Both the position numbers and the translations under genes were made by a program. Shown piece by piece: positions 34,602-43,270 of a DNA stretch of 64,000 nucleotides (within the stretch, counting starts at the first letter, position 1; each line of letters begins with the position of its first letter). The notes under the pieces are model-generated. The model had not been told where the DNA came from. It did no database searches and saw nothing but the letters and a program-made list of their open reading frames with translations. Source of the stretch: an uncultured Umboniibacter sp. (lineage in GTDB: Bacteria > Pseudomonadota > Gammaproteobacteria > Pseudomonadales > DSM-25080); contig NZ_CANMGY010000001.1 in NCBI RefSeq assembly GCF_947497555.1, positions 62,001 through 126,000 on the forward strand, in the 5' to 3' direction.

Positions 34602-35273
34602 ATGCTGAAGAAAATATTTACCGTAATTATCGTAGTAACCACGCTATCTGGGTGCGCAAGCATTGGGACTCCTAGTGAAGCAATAGGTCCAGTAATCGCC
34701 GCTAACCAACTCGTTGGCCACGATAGCAAGCAATTTGATGTAGTTTTCGCAAAAGATCCCTACCCAGTTGTATCGAGTGTTTACTTCGAGCCGATAGACC
34801 TCTCGAATGTAACGATCATTCAACCGGATGATTACAACTTTTCGCGCGTTAACCAAGAGTGGGAGCTAACGGACCGAGACAGGGAATGGCTACAGGAAGC
34901 TTACGCTAAAGCTCTGCAGGGATCTTTCTCTGCGAGTAACGTCACTATTGCAGCAAGCGCTGAAGAAGCTGATGTAGTCGTGCAATCTGATCTAATCCAA
35001 ATCAGGCCGACTGCCCCCAAGGATGATTCCAGTCGGAGTCCTGGGTCACGTTACTACACCAAGACCTCGGGAGAGTTGGACGTCCGATTTACCGTAGTTC
35101 AGGGTACCGAGACGATCTTAGTTATTGAAGATCGCCATGACGCAGGTTTCGATACGGGTACGGGGACGATTAATAATCGAACTTCTGTTCAGTTTGACGT
35201 TCGAAATCTGTTCAATCGTTGGGCAACTCGCCTTGGTACGCAGATGGAAATTTTGGCGGAGTCAGAGTCCTAA
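34602..35273 (+). CDS. DUF3313-like lipoprotein
   Basis: A 223-residue lipoprotein with lipobox TLSGC (Cys17). The mature protein is a mixed alpha/beta domain: residues SVYFEPIDLSNVTII, an RDREWLQEAYAKALQGSF helix, EEADVVVQSDLIQIRPTAP and LVIEDRHDAGFDTGTG. The pattern resembles DUF3313 lipoproteins, but the match is from memory and moderate. The open frame begins at 34542; ATG 34602 has AGGAGG upstream and begins the signal sequence. It stands alone with a strong terminator behind it. Confidence 0.68.
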   Translation: MLKKIFTVIIVVTTLSGCASIGTPSEAIGPVIAANQLVGHDSKQFDVVFAKDPYPVVSSVYFEPIDLSNVTIIQPDDYNFSRVNQEWELTDRDREWLQEAYAKALQGSFSASNVTIAASAEEADVVVQSDLIQIRPTAPKDDSSRSPGSRYYTKTSGELDVRFTVVQGTETILVIEDRHDAGFDTGTGTINNRTSVQFDVRNLFNRWATRLGTQMEILAESES

Positions 35274-35295
35274 AGTTTTCTTAAATTAATTTTTC

Positions 35296-35319
35296 AAGCC
35301 GGCCCCGTGCCGGCTTTTT
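35296..35319 (+). terminator. intrinsic terminator
   Basis: AAGCCGGC (35296-35303) and GCCGGCTT (35309-35316) form an 8-bp stem with a five-base loop followed by TTTTT. It lies 23 bases after the lipoprotein stop codon. Confidence 0.88.
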
Positions 35320-35394
35320 GAACTGACAATCAAACGCCTAACGGTCTATGAGGCTAGTTAGACTGTATCACCTCAATGCAAATTGAGAAGTAGG

Positions 35395-35895
35395 CTACTC
35401 GCCGGCGCGTAACTTCGCAATCTGGTCCATACTTATCACAGCCACTCCATTAGCATCCGCTACCAGGTAATCGCCGGGGAGTATCTCTATACTACCCACC
35501 AGTAGCGGCACGTTTAGCTGCCCCACTCCCCGACGATCGGTTTTGAGCGGGATACTAGCTAGCGCTTTTATTCCTATTGCGAGTGTCGCCAGAATCTCTA
35601 CGTCTCGGACACAGCCGAAAATCACTACGCCAGACCACCCTTTCTCGACTGCGCTGGCCGCGATGAGATCACCGAGTAGCGCTCGGCGAAGCGATGAGCC
35701 ACCATCAACCACTAACACTTTTCCTCTTCCTGGCTGAGCAAGTTGTTCTTTTACTCGAGAGTTATCCTCAAAACACTTCACCGTGACAACTTCACCGTGA
35801 AAACACTCAATGGCGCCAAAATCAATTAATGAATTAGGAGTAACAACTTTGACCTCTTCGGGATATCGATCGCATAAATCAGGGGTAGTGAGCAT
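35395..35895 (-). CDS. rraA: RraA family protein
   Basis: A 166-residue protein of the RraA/RraA-like family. The conserved block GDLIAASAVEKGWSGVVIFGCVRDVEIL is present, as is the DGGSSLRRALLG phosphate-like loop and the C-terminal PGDYLVADANGVAVIS. Length and sequence match RraA, which in E. coli inhibits RNase E by masking its C-terminal scaffold; closely related proteins are 4-hydroxy-4-methyl-2-oxoglutarate aldolases. The R and D residues of GCVRD are shared by both, so the activity is not settled. GAGGAG ribosome site. Confidence 0.88.
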   Translation of the reverse strand: MLTTPDLCDRYPEEVKVVTPNSLIDFGAIECFHGEVVTVKCFEDNSRVKEQLAQPGRGKVLVVDGGSSLRRALLGDLIAASAVEKGWSGVVIFGCVRDVEILATLAIGIKALASIPLKTDRRGVGQLNVPLLVGSIEILPGDYLVADANGVAVISMDQIAKLRAGE

Positions 35896-36095
35896 GATAA
35901 TTTCTCCTCGTTAGTCCCAAGAGTGAACCACCACAATCCACACGACGAATTTTTATGATGAATGACGGTTATATCGGGGTGGGTTATGCAAGTGTTAAGG
36001 GCCCACTGACACTTCTCTTGCGGCATTTACGTGGTGGAAACTACGCTAGCGTAGCTAAAACAGAGCTAGGTAGAATATCGCAAAAGGAGATTATT

Positions 36096-37349
36096 ATGAT
36101 GTATAAAAAAATCTTATTGGTAATGCTATCGACCTTCGGTTTAACTGCTCACGCGCAAACGGCAGAACCGACTGAGGCTACCCAGAATATTCAAACTATC
36201 GTTTTGGGGGCTGGCTGCTTTTGGGGAGTAGAAAAGCGCTATGAGGCATTGCCCGGCGTGTTAGATGCTGAGTCCGGTTATGCAGATGGCCAAGTAAGTC
36301 CTGATTATCGGACTATTACGCAGCAACGCAACCAATTCAATCCGAATAATCATGCCGAAGTGGTCAAGGTGACCTTTAACGCCAATGCTATTTCCGAGGA
36401 AACTCTGATTCAAGCCTTCTATGAGCAGCACGATCCTACTCAGGGTAATCGCCAAGGCAATGATATTGGCACTCAGTACCGATCTATCATCCTAACCACA
36501 TCGCCATTACAAACTGCTGTTGCCCAACGACTAACCGAGGACTATCAGCTAAGGCTAAATGAGGCAGGTTACGGAGAAATCACCACGCAAATTAAACCGC
36601 TAGAGCAGTTTTACTCAGCTGAAGAATACCATCAGGACTACCTAGCAAAAAATCCGGAAGGCTATTGCCCTGATCATAGCACGGGAGTTCGTTTCGACGA
36701 CGATGAGCGCTCAGCCGTTGATAATGATCAACTTCTGTCGGGCAAACAAATTGTCATTATTGATGCTGAATTTTACTGTCCGTACTGCGAGAGATTTAAA
36801 GCGGAAGTCGCTAATGACTACCAAGGTAATATTCCAATGACCTATCGTTTCGCTCACCAACTTGAGGGACTGACTATCAACTCCCCCACTTGGGCCACGC
36901 CTACTATTCTATTCTTGGAGGAAGGTGTCGAAGTGTTTGCGCATCAAGGATTTTTATCTGCGGAGGATTTCTACCGAGCACTCGGCGCCTTTAAACTTGG
37001 TCAAAGTGAAGCATACAATGTGGCTTTCAACGAAGGAACCGATGCGGCTTTCTGTAAAGCCTATGACCTTTTTAAGAACACCCCTGATGGTCAGTTTGTC
37101 GATGCGCTTTCTGGCGCACCCCTCTTTGATACGCGTGATCGTTTCAACTCAGCTACAGGCTGGCTGTCTTTTACTAAGCCAGTAGATGGAGCAGTAACAG
37201 AACATGCCGACAATCGATACGGAATGCAACGTACTGAATTACGCTCAGCCTCAACGGGCATTCATTTGGGTCATGTTTTTGACGACGGACCAAACGGTCA
37301 GCTACGCTATTGCATTAACGCGACGGTATTGGAATTTGTGCCGCGATAA
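36096..37349 (+). CDS. msrAB: MsrA-thioredoxin-MsrB fusion, exported
   Basis: A 417-residue exported repair enzyme reducing both diastereomers of methionine sulfoxide. A signal peptide (ending THAQT) precedes an MsrA domain (about 30-200) with catalytic GCFWGVEKRYE, then a thioredoxin-like domain (about 220-310) with FYCPYCERF and the cis-Pro WATPTI, then an MsrB domain (about 315-417) with GWLSFTKPV, HLGHVFDDGPNG and catalytic RYCIN. The MsrB zinc cysteines are replaced (FVDALSG for a CxxC motif). The order differs from Neisseria PilB, where thioredoxin comes first. ATG at 36096 has AAGGAG upstream; the frame extends to 35955. Confidence 0.93.
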   Translation: MMYKKILLVMLSTFGLTAHAQTAEPTEATQNIQTIVLGAGCFWGVEKRYEALPGVLDAESGYADGQVSPDYRTITQQRNQFNPNNHAEVVKVTFNANAISEETLIQAFYEQHDPTQGNRQGNDIGTQYRSIILTTSPLQTAVAQRLTEDYQLRLNEAGYGEITTQIKPLEQFYSAEEYHQDYLAKNPEGYCPDHSTGVRFDDDERSAVDNDQLLSGKQIVIIDAEFYCPYCERFKAEVANDYQGNIPMTYRFAHQLEGLTINSPTWATPTILFLEEGVEVFAHQGFLSAEDFYRALGAFKLGQSEAYNVAFNEGTDAAFCKAYDLFKNTPDGQFVDALSGAPLFDTRDRFNSATGWLSFTKPVDGAVTEHADNRYGMQRTELRSASTGIHLGHVFDDGPNGQLRYCINATVLEFVPR

Positions 37350-37423
37350 GCAACCTTATGGCGATCAAAAAGGCAGCGACAGATTGTGATGAGTGGTCCT
37401 AGTGAGTAACCTCATCAAAGAGG

Positions 37424-37870
37424 CTACTCAGCAGACTTAGAGGAAGGCGCTTTTAACTGACTGAAGACAAAGCCGCCAATGGCACCAGCAGCACACTGAG
37501 CTGCCCAGCCCGCTGTGGTTCGGGCACCAGTGATTAGGGTAACACCTAGCAGCGGCTCCATAGCGGCAATCATCACGATAAAGGCAATGGCTCCACCCAG
37601 CGGAAACCAAACTTTTGGCAATGGGTAAAATCTATTCACCAAAGACATGAAAGAGAAGGCTAAAAGTAATCCAATCATGATTACAATTCCGTAAGTAAGC
37701 GCTAGACCTTGAATATCTAGCCACGACATCATGACCCGGTCACTCAACGGTATCACTACATTGACGGACTCTAGTCCAGCGATGACGAACTGAGTGTTAG
37801 CCAGTGAAGCTAAAATAAAAGTAACGATGGCACTGGTGAAAAATGCAAAAAGCGTTTGTCGATTAGGCAT
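37424..37870 (-). CDS. four-helix membrane protein of unknown function
   Basis: A 148-residue predicted inner-membrane protein with hydrophobic helices at about 8-30, 55-80, 90-110 and 118-140, and short polar ends. I recognise no family. The gene lies alone on the minus strand between msrAB and the sugar dehydrogenase. An in-frame TTG at 37876 is an alternative start; ATG at 37870 is chosen by default because ribosome sites are weak for both. Confidence 0.6.
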   Translation of the reverse strand: MPNRQTLFAFFTSAIVTFILASLANTQFVIAGLESVNVVIPLSDRVMMSWLDIQGLALTYGIVIMIGLLLAFSFMSLVNRFYPLPKVWFPLGGAIAFIVMIAAMEPLLGVTLITGARTTAGWAAQCAAGAIGGFVFSQLKAPSSKSAE

Positions 37871-37991
37871 ATTCAATTAAGCTCTATACATAAAATAATT
37901 AGTAACTTACACACTTTACGCTAATGAATGATGTTTAGGCCAATCAAAATTACACAAACTGAACCTAGCTAAATAACACGAGGATATGTCC

Positions 37992-39122
37992 ATGCTACGC
38001 CAGATTATGCTCTCTACTTGGGTACTTAGTACCGCAGTACTTGCTCAGCCTCAGCTATCACCGATTCCTAGTGATGTTCCCACCGTGGCTAATTATGACG
38101 TTGAGGTACTCGCCGATGACTTCAATCAACCGTGGGGCCTCAGCTTTTTGCCAAACGGTGCGATGCTTGTCGCCGAAAGGAGCGGAAGTGTGCAGTTGCT
38201 GAGTAGCGACGGCGCTAGCCGAGTTGTGTTAGAGGGAACTCCTGAAGCATTCGTAAATAGCCAAGCTGGGTTCTTCGAGGCCTTACCTCACCCCGACTTT
38301 GCCAACAATCAATGGATCTACCTTAGCTATGCTTGGGGTACTAATGAGGAAAATGGACTGCGTGTTGCCCGCGCTAAACTATCTGGCAACAACTTGATCG
38401 AATTAGAGGTTCTTTTTACTGTCAGTCCGCTCAAATCAGGCGGTGCCCACTACGGTGGAAGAATGACTTTCCTTCCAGATGGATCACTGGTGTTCGGCAC
38501 CGGTGAAGGTTACAACTACCGCGAACATTCGCAGCGTTTGGATAGTCTCATGGGTAAGGTTATCCGTCTTAACGATGATGGCACTGTCCCTTCAGATAAC
38601 CCGTTTGTAGGTCGTGAGGATGCCCGTGCCGAAATCTGGAGCTATGGCCACCGTAACCCTCAAGGAATTGTTTTTGACACCGAAGCTAACGTGCTCTATG
38701 TCCATGAGCATGGTCCGAAGGGTGGTGATGAAATCAACGTGATTGAGCCCGCTCTCAACTATGGTTGGCCTGCTATTACCTATGGTACTGAGTATTCCGG
38801 CGCGCAAATCACCCCCTATACCGAGCTCGATGGTATGATACAGCCCATGTTTTACTATGACCCTTCGATAGCGCCTGCTGGCTTCGCCCTTCTGCAGAAT
38901 TCGCAATTTAGCGCCTGGGATGGGGACTTCTTGATTGCAGCATTAGCGGGTAAGGAACTTCGTCACGTTGATATGGAAAATGGACAAGTCGTTGGCCAGC
39001 ACCGATTACTCACAGAGCGCGAAGAGCGTTTTCGCGATGTTCGCCAAGGTCCCGACGGTGCGATTTATGTGCTAACTGACTCAAGCGAAGGTAGTTTGCT
39101 ACGCCTTACACCGGCGCAATAA
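37992..39122 (+). CDS. PQQ-dependent sugar dehydrogenase (Asd/YliI type)
   Basis: A 376-residue periplasmic enzyme with a short signal peptide (ending AVLAQP) and a six-bladed beta-propeller of the soluble glucose/aldose sugar dehydrogenase family. Visible motifs are QPWGLSFLPNGAMLVAERSG, GGAHYGGRMTFLPDGSL (carrying the likely catalytic His), YGHRNPQGIVFD and EHGPKGGDEINVIEP. Such enzymes oxidise aldoses with PQQ as cofactor. ATG at 37992 has GAGG eight bases upstream and is preferred to ATG 37986. It is followed after three bases, in the same frame, by a TonB-dependent receptor. Confidence 0.9.
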   Translation: MLRQIMLSTWVLSTAVLAQPQLSPIPSDVPTVANYDVEVLADDFNQPWGLSFLPNGAMLVAERSGSVQLLSSDGASRVVLEGTPEAFVNSQAGFFEALPHPDFANNQWIYLSYAWGTNEENGLRVARAKLSGNNLIELEVLFTVSPLKSGGAHYGGRMTFLPDGSLVFGTGEGYNYREHSQRLDSLMGKVIRLNDDGTVPSDNPFVGREDARAEIWSYGHRNPQGIVFDTEANVLYVHEHGPKGGDEINVIEPALNYGWPAITYGTEYSGAQITPYTELDGMIQPMFYYDPSIAPAGFALLQNSQFSAWDGDFLIAALAGKELRHVDMENGQVVGQHRLLTEREERFRDVRQGPDGAIYVLTDSSEGSLLRLTPAQ

Positions 39123-39125
39123 ACT

Positions 39126-41075
39126 ATGTTGAATTTGCTGTTATTGAGCGTCGCTATTGAGGAGGTGGTCATCACAGGAAACCGTGATGGCGAACCTTTA
39201 GACAAACTTGCGGCATCAGTCTCCGTGTTATCGGGTGAATCGCTAAACGTTGGGGCAACCACGCGAATAGACCAACTCTTGAATGAAGCAGCGGGAGTTA
39301 ACCTACAAAACACCAATGGCCAGCAACATCTTACCGCTATTCGCTCCCCTGTTCTGACGTCAGGGGCCGGTCAAGGGAGCTTCCTGTACCTAGAAGATGG
39401 ACTACCGCTTCGCGCAGCGGCATTTGGCAATGTCAACGCCATGCTAGAATCTAGCTGGGAGTTAGCTGATGGAATTGAAGTATGGCGCGGACCGGGCAGC
39501 GCATCGTATGGATCTAATGCCATACACGGCGTCATTAATGTCCGTAATGCACCACAAACCGGTCAGCAATTAAAAGTCAGTTACAGCGACTCATCATCGT
39601 CGGTTCACGCCAGATTGAGCTCGGACTCCATTTATCTCAAGGCCTATGGTCTAAATGACGAAGGCTGGAGAGATAGCTCTGGCGCAGAGCAAGCAAAAAC
39701 CGTTATTGGCGGTAAGATGAGCTCCCTTAACTTAGAAATGGATACGACTCTTGCCGTTCATTCCCTTGATCAACAAACGGCAGGCTTTATTTTTGGTTCT
39801 GATGCTTACCTCGACGAGGATTTAATCTATACCAATCCAAATCCCAATGCCTACAGAGAAGTCGACGGATTCCGCCTACGAAGCCAAATTAACATTGGTC
39901 GCTCAGGTTTCTCTATAACGCCGTATTATCGCGAAGTTGAAAGTGAGCTGCTCATGCACTTTTTACCTAGCCAAGCCATCGAAAACGCCAAGCAACAGAG
40001 CGTTGGCTTCATGTCAAATTACCGAGCTAGCGCTGGCGCCACTAATTTTCACAGTGGCATAGACATAGACGCTACACGCGGCTCACTCCGCGAAGAGCAA
40101 TTGATACCTGATGTATTTTCATACACTCAGGGGCTGCATTATGACTACCAGGTTGAAACCACTACGGTGGGTTATTTCTTCCAATTGAGTTCCACCCATA
40201 AAGAGCGTCTAAATTGGCTGATTGGTATGCGCTACGAGGCCAGCCGCTACGATTATGAAAACTTCATGAGCTCCGGTATTGATGGACGCTTCTATCGTCC
40301 TGAGGATAGTGTAAGTACCTTCGAATTGTTCATGCCGAAGTTACGAGTTAACTATCGTCTCAACGAAGAGCAAAATCTGTGGTTTCGCTTAGCTAGAGGT
40401 TCCCGCGCGCCGCAGGCAAGCGATCTCTACCGTCTTCAAATTAATCAAACCGGAGGCAGTGCTGGTAAAGAGATTATCGATAGTATTGAGTTTGGTTGGC
40501 GCTATAACTTCGCTGACCTATCACTGGCGGCCACCAGCTATGCGATGCGTAAGCGTGGAGTGTTCTTCCGCGATGCTAATGGCTTTAGCGAAGCCGATGG
40601 AGAAACTGAACATCTTGGTTTAGAACTCGAAGGCAGCTGGCAGTTAATCGAAGATCTACTGTGGACTGGCAGCATGAGTTACGCAAACCACACGTACGCC
40701 TTTACGCGAGAAATATCAGGCGGTCCGAACACTACTGAAACAATTCAGTCTGGTAGTCAGGTAGATACGGCACCAAAGTGGCTGGCAAGTCAGCGCTTAC
40801 GTTGGCAAATAAATAGCGCTTTAAGCACAGCCTTACACTGGCAGTTGGTAGGTGCTTACTATATGGATGCGAGTAACCAGCACGAGTACGATGGTCACCA
40901 ACTATGGTCTGCAACAGCGGACTATCAGATTCATCCTGATATCCAACTTTCGCTTGGGGTTGAGAATCTACTAGATACTCGTTACGCGAACAGAGCAGAC
41001 TACGCCTTTGGGAACGAGCGTTATTTACCCGGCAGGCCCAGGACCGCAACGGTAGGAATTGATTGGCGCTGGTAG
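39126..41075 (+). CDS. TonB-dependent receptor with minimal signal sequence
   Basis: A 649-residue outer-membrane receptor. The TonB box IEEVVITG starts at residue 11, followed by the plug domain (about 25-140, with WRGPGSASYGSNAIHGVINV) and a 22-strand barrel ending in VGIDWRW. Only ten residues, MLNLLLLSVA, precede the TonB box, much shorter than a usual signal peptide and without positive charges; an in-frame stop codon just upstream rules out a longer version. It is probably translated by coupling to the dehydrogenase gene, as it lacks its own ribosome site. The ligand is unknown; a sugar-related one is suggested by the neighbour. Confidence 0.88.
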   Translation: MLNLLLLSVAIEEVVITGNRDGEPLDKLAASVSVLSGESLNVGATTRIDQLLNEAAGVNLQNTNGQQHLTAIRSPVLTSGAGQGSFLYLEDGLPLRAAAFGNVNAMLESSWELADGIEVWRGPGSASYGSNAIHGVINVRNAPQTGQQLKVSYSDSSSSVHARLSSDSIYLKAYGLNDEGWRDSSGAEQAKTVIGGKMSSLNLEMDTTLAVHSLDQQTAGFIFGSDAYLDEDLIYTNPNPNAYREVDGFRLRSQINIGRSGFSITPYYREVESELLMHFLPSQAIENAKQQSVGFMSNYRASAGATNFHSGIDIDATRGSLREEQLIPDVFSYTQGLHYDYQVETTTVGYFFQLSSTHKERLNWLIGMRYEASRYDYENFMSSGIDGRFYRPEDSVSTFELFMPKLRVNYRLNEEQNLWFRLARGSRAPQASDLYRLQINQTGGSAGKEIIDSIEFGWRYNFADLSLAATSYAMRKRGVFFRDANGFSEADGETEHLGLELEGSWQLIEDLLWTGSMSYANHTYAFTREISGGPNTTETIQSGSQVDTAPKWLASQRLRWQINSALSTALHWQLVGAYYMDASNQHEYDGHQLWSATADYQIHPDIQLSLGVENLLDTRYANRADYAFGNERYLPGRPRTATVGIDWRW

Positions 41076-41233
41076 GGAATAATTGCCAGCCCGACAATAT
41101 CATGATTGGCATTTGTTGATAGTGGCTTTGCTCAACATTACGCGCCAAATTCACGGGATCATAAATTAGCTACTAGGGTGACTCGAGTAGACCTTGGTAG
41201 CTAAACTGATAGTGACCTTGGCAATCTCTACTA

Positions 41234-42514
41234 TTAGCTAAACTTGACGACTATAGTCGTTCCGGAGCCCTTCACACTGGATACCTCGATGATCCAATCA
41301 AACTGATCGCACAGACGCTTTACAATGGATAAACCCACGCCAAATCCAGAACGAGAATTTTCACTTTCCGCCTTCCACGGCTCAAATAGCCCAGGCAGCT
41401 TTGCCTCGCTGATGCCGCTGCCCGTGTCAATGACGCTTACCGAGTGATCTTCAACCACAATCGTTACGGCGCCAGCTTCCGTATAGTTCACCGCATTCTT
41501 CACCAGATTCGACAGGACAATTTTCACTGCCGATCGTGATGAGTTGATAACCAGCTGTTGTTGATGACGAACGCTGACGATGAGTTTTTCGCTACCGCGA
41601 ATTTCCTGAAAGGTTCGCGCAATATCATCCACGACCTCATTAATGCTAATAGACTGGTATTCGGTATTCGTCTCCCGCTCTCTCGCTAACATGAGAAACG
41701 CATCCGTTAACTCTTCCATATCTAAGCTCGCGCGCTCAATTCGATCAACATGACGTGCTTGTATCGGCGTAATCTCCGAAGTACTGCGTAACATATCTAC
41801 CGCCATCGCGATCACGGTAATGGGTGTTCTCAGTTCATGACTGGCATCGCGGGTGAACGCTGTCTCACGCTGAATAAAACGTTCATTACGATCAATGAAT
41901 CGCGCCAGCGTTTCGGCTAATTGCAACACCTCTTGGTCCGCGTAGCTGGGCAAATTTTGTGCGGAGATTGACGCTGATTTCGGTCGTTTTGGATCCAGTT
42001 TGGCCACGGCATTGGCAAGCACCTGCGTGGGTGAGATGGTTCGCCGAGCGATGAGGTAGGAAGCCCAGAGTGCGAGGTATAATACTAGTAATACGCAGGC
42101 TAAAGGCAGGATACCATAGAGGGCAATTAATCCATCAACGCCTGAACGATTAAACAATAGCACCAGACGTTGCTCGCCGCGTTGCTCTAAAAAGACGGCG
42201 TTAAATTGCGTTCCACCGAGCTCGTGGTAGCCTTCAAGTTCGGTAATCACACCTGGTGGTACTTGCCCCTCATCACGAGGGAGTATATAGCCGGTAAGAT
42301 TCAACGAGTTAGCCATAGGAGCTTCAGGCGAGCGCTCTAGCATGGCCCAATAATGCGCGGATTCTCGCTTTAGTGCTTCTTCAACTAACACATTCGATAA
42401 CAGCCAATTCGTTACCCAGAGTCCCAGGAGAGCAGCCAGCGAAATAGCGCCTGCCTGCAGGAGGAAGTTTACAAAGAGTCGCTTACCCAGCGATTTAGGT
42501 TGTCGAATCGACAA
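41234..42514 (-). CDS. sensor histidine kinase, QseC-like
   Basis: A 426-residue membrane kinase with helices at about 18-40 and 131-155 flanking a 90-residue periplasmic sensor. A HAMP-like region, the phospho-acceptor H226 (RDASHELRTPITVI), NLVKNAVNYTEAG, DTGSGI and GFGVGLSIVKRLC complete the kinase core. The start is a TTG that overlaps the end of the regulator gene by 20 bases; GGAGG lies eight bases before it, inside the regulator frame. It is the partner of the OmpR-type regulator. Confidence 0.92.
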   Translation of the reverse strand: MSIRQPKSLGKRLFVNFLLQAGAISLAALLGLWVTNWLLSNVLVEEALKRESAHYWAMLERSPEAPMANSLNLTGYILPRDEGQVPPGVITELEGYHELGGTQFNAVFLEQRGEQRLVLLFNRSGVDGLIALYGILPLACVLLVLYLALWASYLIARRTISPTQVLANAVAKLDPKRPKSASISAQNLPSYADQEVLQLAETLARFIDRNERFIQRETAFTRDASHELRTPITVIAMAVDMLRSTSEITPIQARHVDRIERASLDMEELTDAFLMLARERETNTEYQSISINEVVDDIARTFQEIRGSEKLIVSVRHQQQLVINSSRSAVKIVLSNLVKNAVNYTEAGAVTIVVEDHSVSVIDTGSGISEAKLPGLFEPWKAESENSRSGFGVGLSIVKRLCDQFDWIIEVSSVKGSGTTIVVKFS

Positions 42515-43187
42515 TGCGGTAGCCTCCAGCCGTGCTGTGTTGAATTAGTTTGTCTTTAAAGGGCCTGTCTAAGGACTTACGCAGAGCATAGATATGCGAA
42601 CGCAACGCATCACTATCGGGCCTATCCTCACCCCATAACTCACGCTCTAGAGCGTCGCGTTTTACAAAGGCCGGCGAAGCTTGCATCAACCTCGCCAAGA
42701 TCTGATAGCCCGTAGGAGTCAATCCGATACGTTCGCCATCTCTAGTCACCGTCATTTGCTCGAGGTCGAAGCTGACATCTCCACAGCGCAATACTAATTC
42801 ACTCTCATTAAGCTGTAGTCGACGCGATAATGCATTAACTCTCACTTCTAATTCACGCATTGCGAAGGGTTTTACCAGATAGTCATCGGCACCCGCATCA
42901 AAACCAAGAATTTTATCATCCAAGGAGTCACGTGCCGTCAACATAATTACTGGCGTAGTCTTCTTTGCCACGGTACGTAATTGTTTGCATAGCTCAATTC
43001 CGTTTAGCCCTGGTAAAGACAGATCCAGCACCATCACTTCAAAATCTTGGGTTACGGCCAAATGAAGTCCTGTTACACCGTCCGCGGCATAATCAACGGA
43101 ATAACCTTTAGAGGTCATATAATCCACGATCATCTCAGCAATATCTTGATGATCTTCAACCACCAGCAAGCGTTTATTTTGAACCAT
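42495..43187 (-). CDS. OmpR-family response regulator
   Basis: A 230-residue regulator with a receiver domain (acidic pair ED at 11-12, phospho-acceptor D55, Lys at about 104) and a C-terminal winged helix (about 125-225) with RDGERIGLTPTGYQILARLM and the DNA-contact helix in SDALRSHIYALRKSL. It follows the DUF4397 gene by 83 bases and overlaps the kinase gene. The four 11-bp direct repeats upstream of the DUF4397 gene are plausible binding sites, since OmpR-type dimers bind direct repeats at one-turn spacing. Confidence 0.94.
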   Translation of the reverse strand: MVQNKRLLVVEDHQDIAEMIVDYMTSKGYSVDYAADGVTGLHLAVTQDFEVMVLDLSLPGLNGIELCKQLRTVAKKTTPVIMLTARDSLDDKILGFDAGADDYLVKPFAMRELEVRVNALSRRLQLNESELVLRCGDVSFDLEQMTVTRDGERIGLTPTGYQILARLMQASPAFVKRDALERELWGEDRPDSDALRSHIYALRKSLDRPFKDKLIQHSTAGGYRIVDSTT

Positions 43188-43210
43188 AATTCTTCCGACC
43201 GTTATAACAA

Positions 43211-43236
43211 CGGCCGAGACGAAAACGCCTCAGCCG
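43211..43236 (-). terminator. hairpin between DUF4397 and regulator genes
   Basis: CTCAGCCG and CGGCCGAG form an 8-bp stem (one G-U) with a ten-base loop on the minus strand, with TTGTTATAA after it. It may partly terminate transcription after the DUF4397 gene, giving lower read-through into the two-component genes. Confidence 0.5.
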
Positions 43237-43270
43237 TGTTATTAGTTCAACGATGAGTGAAACCGTTCTA

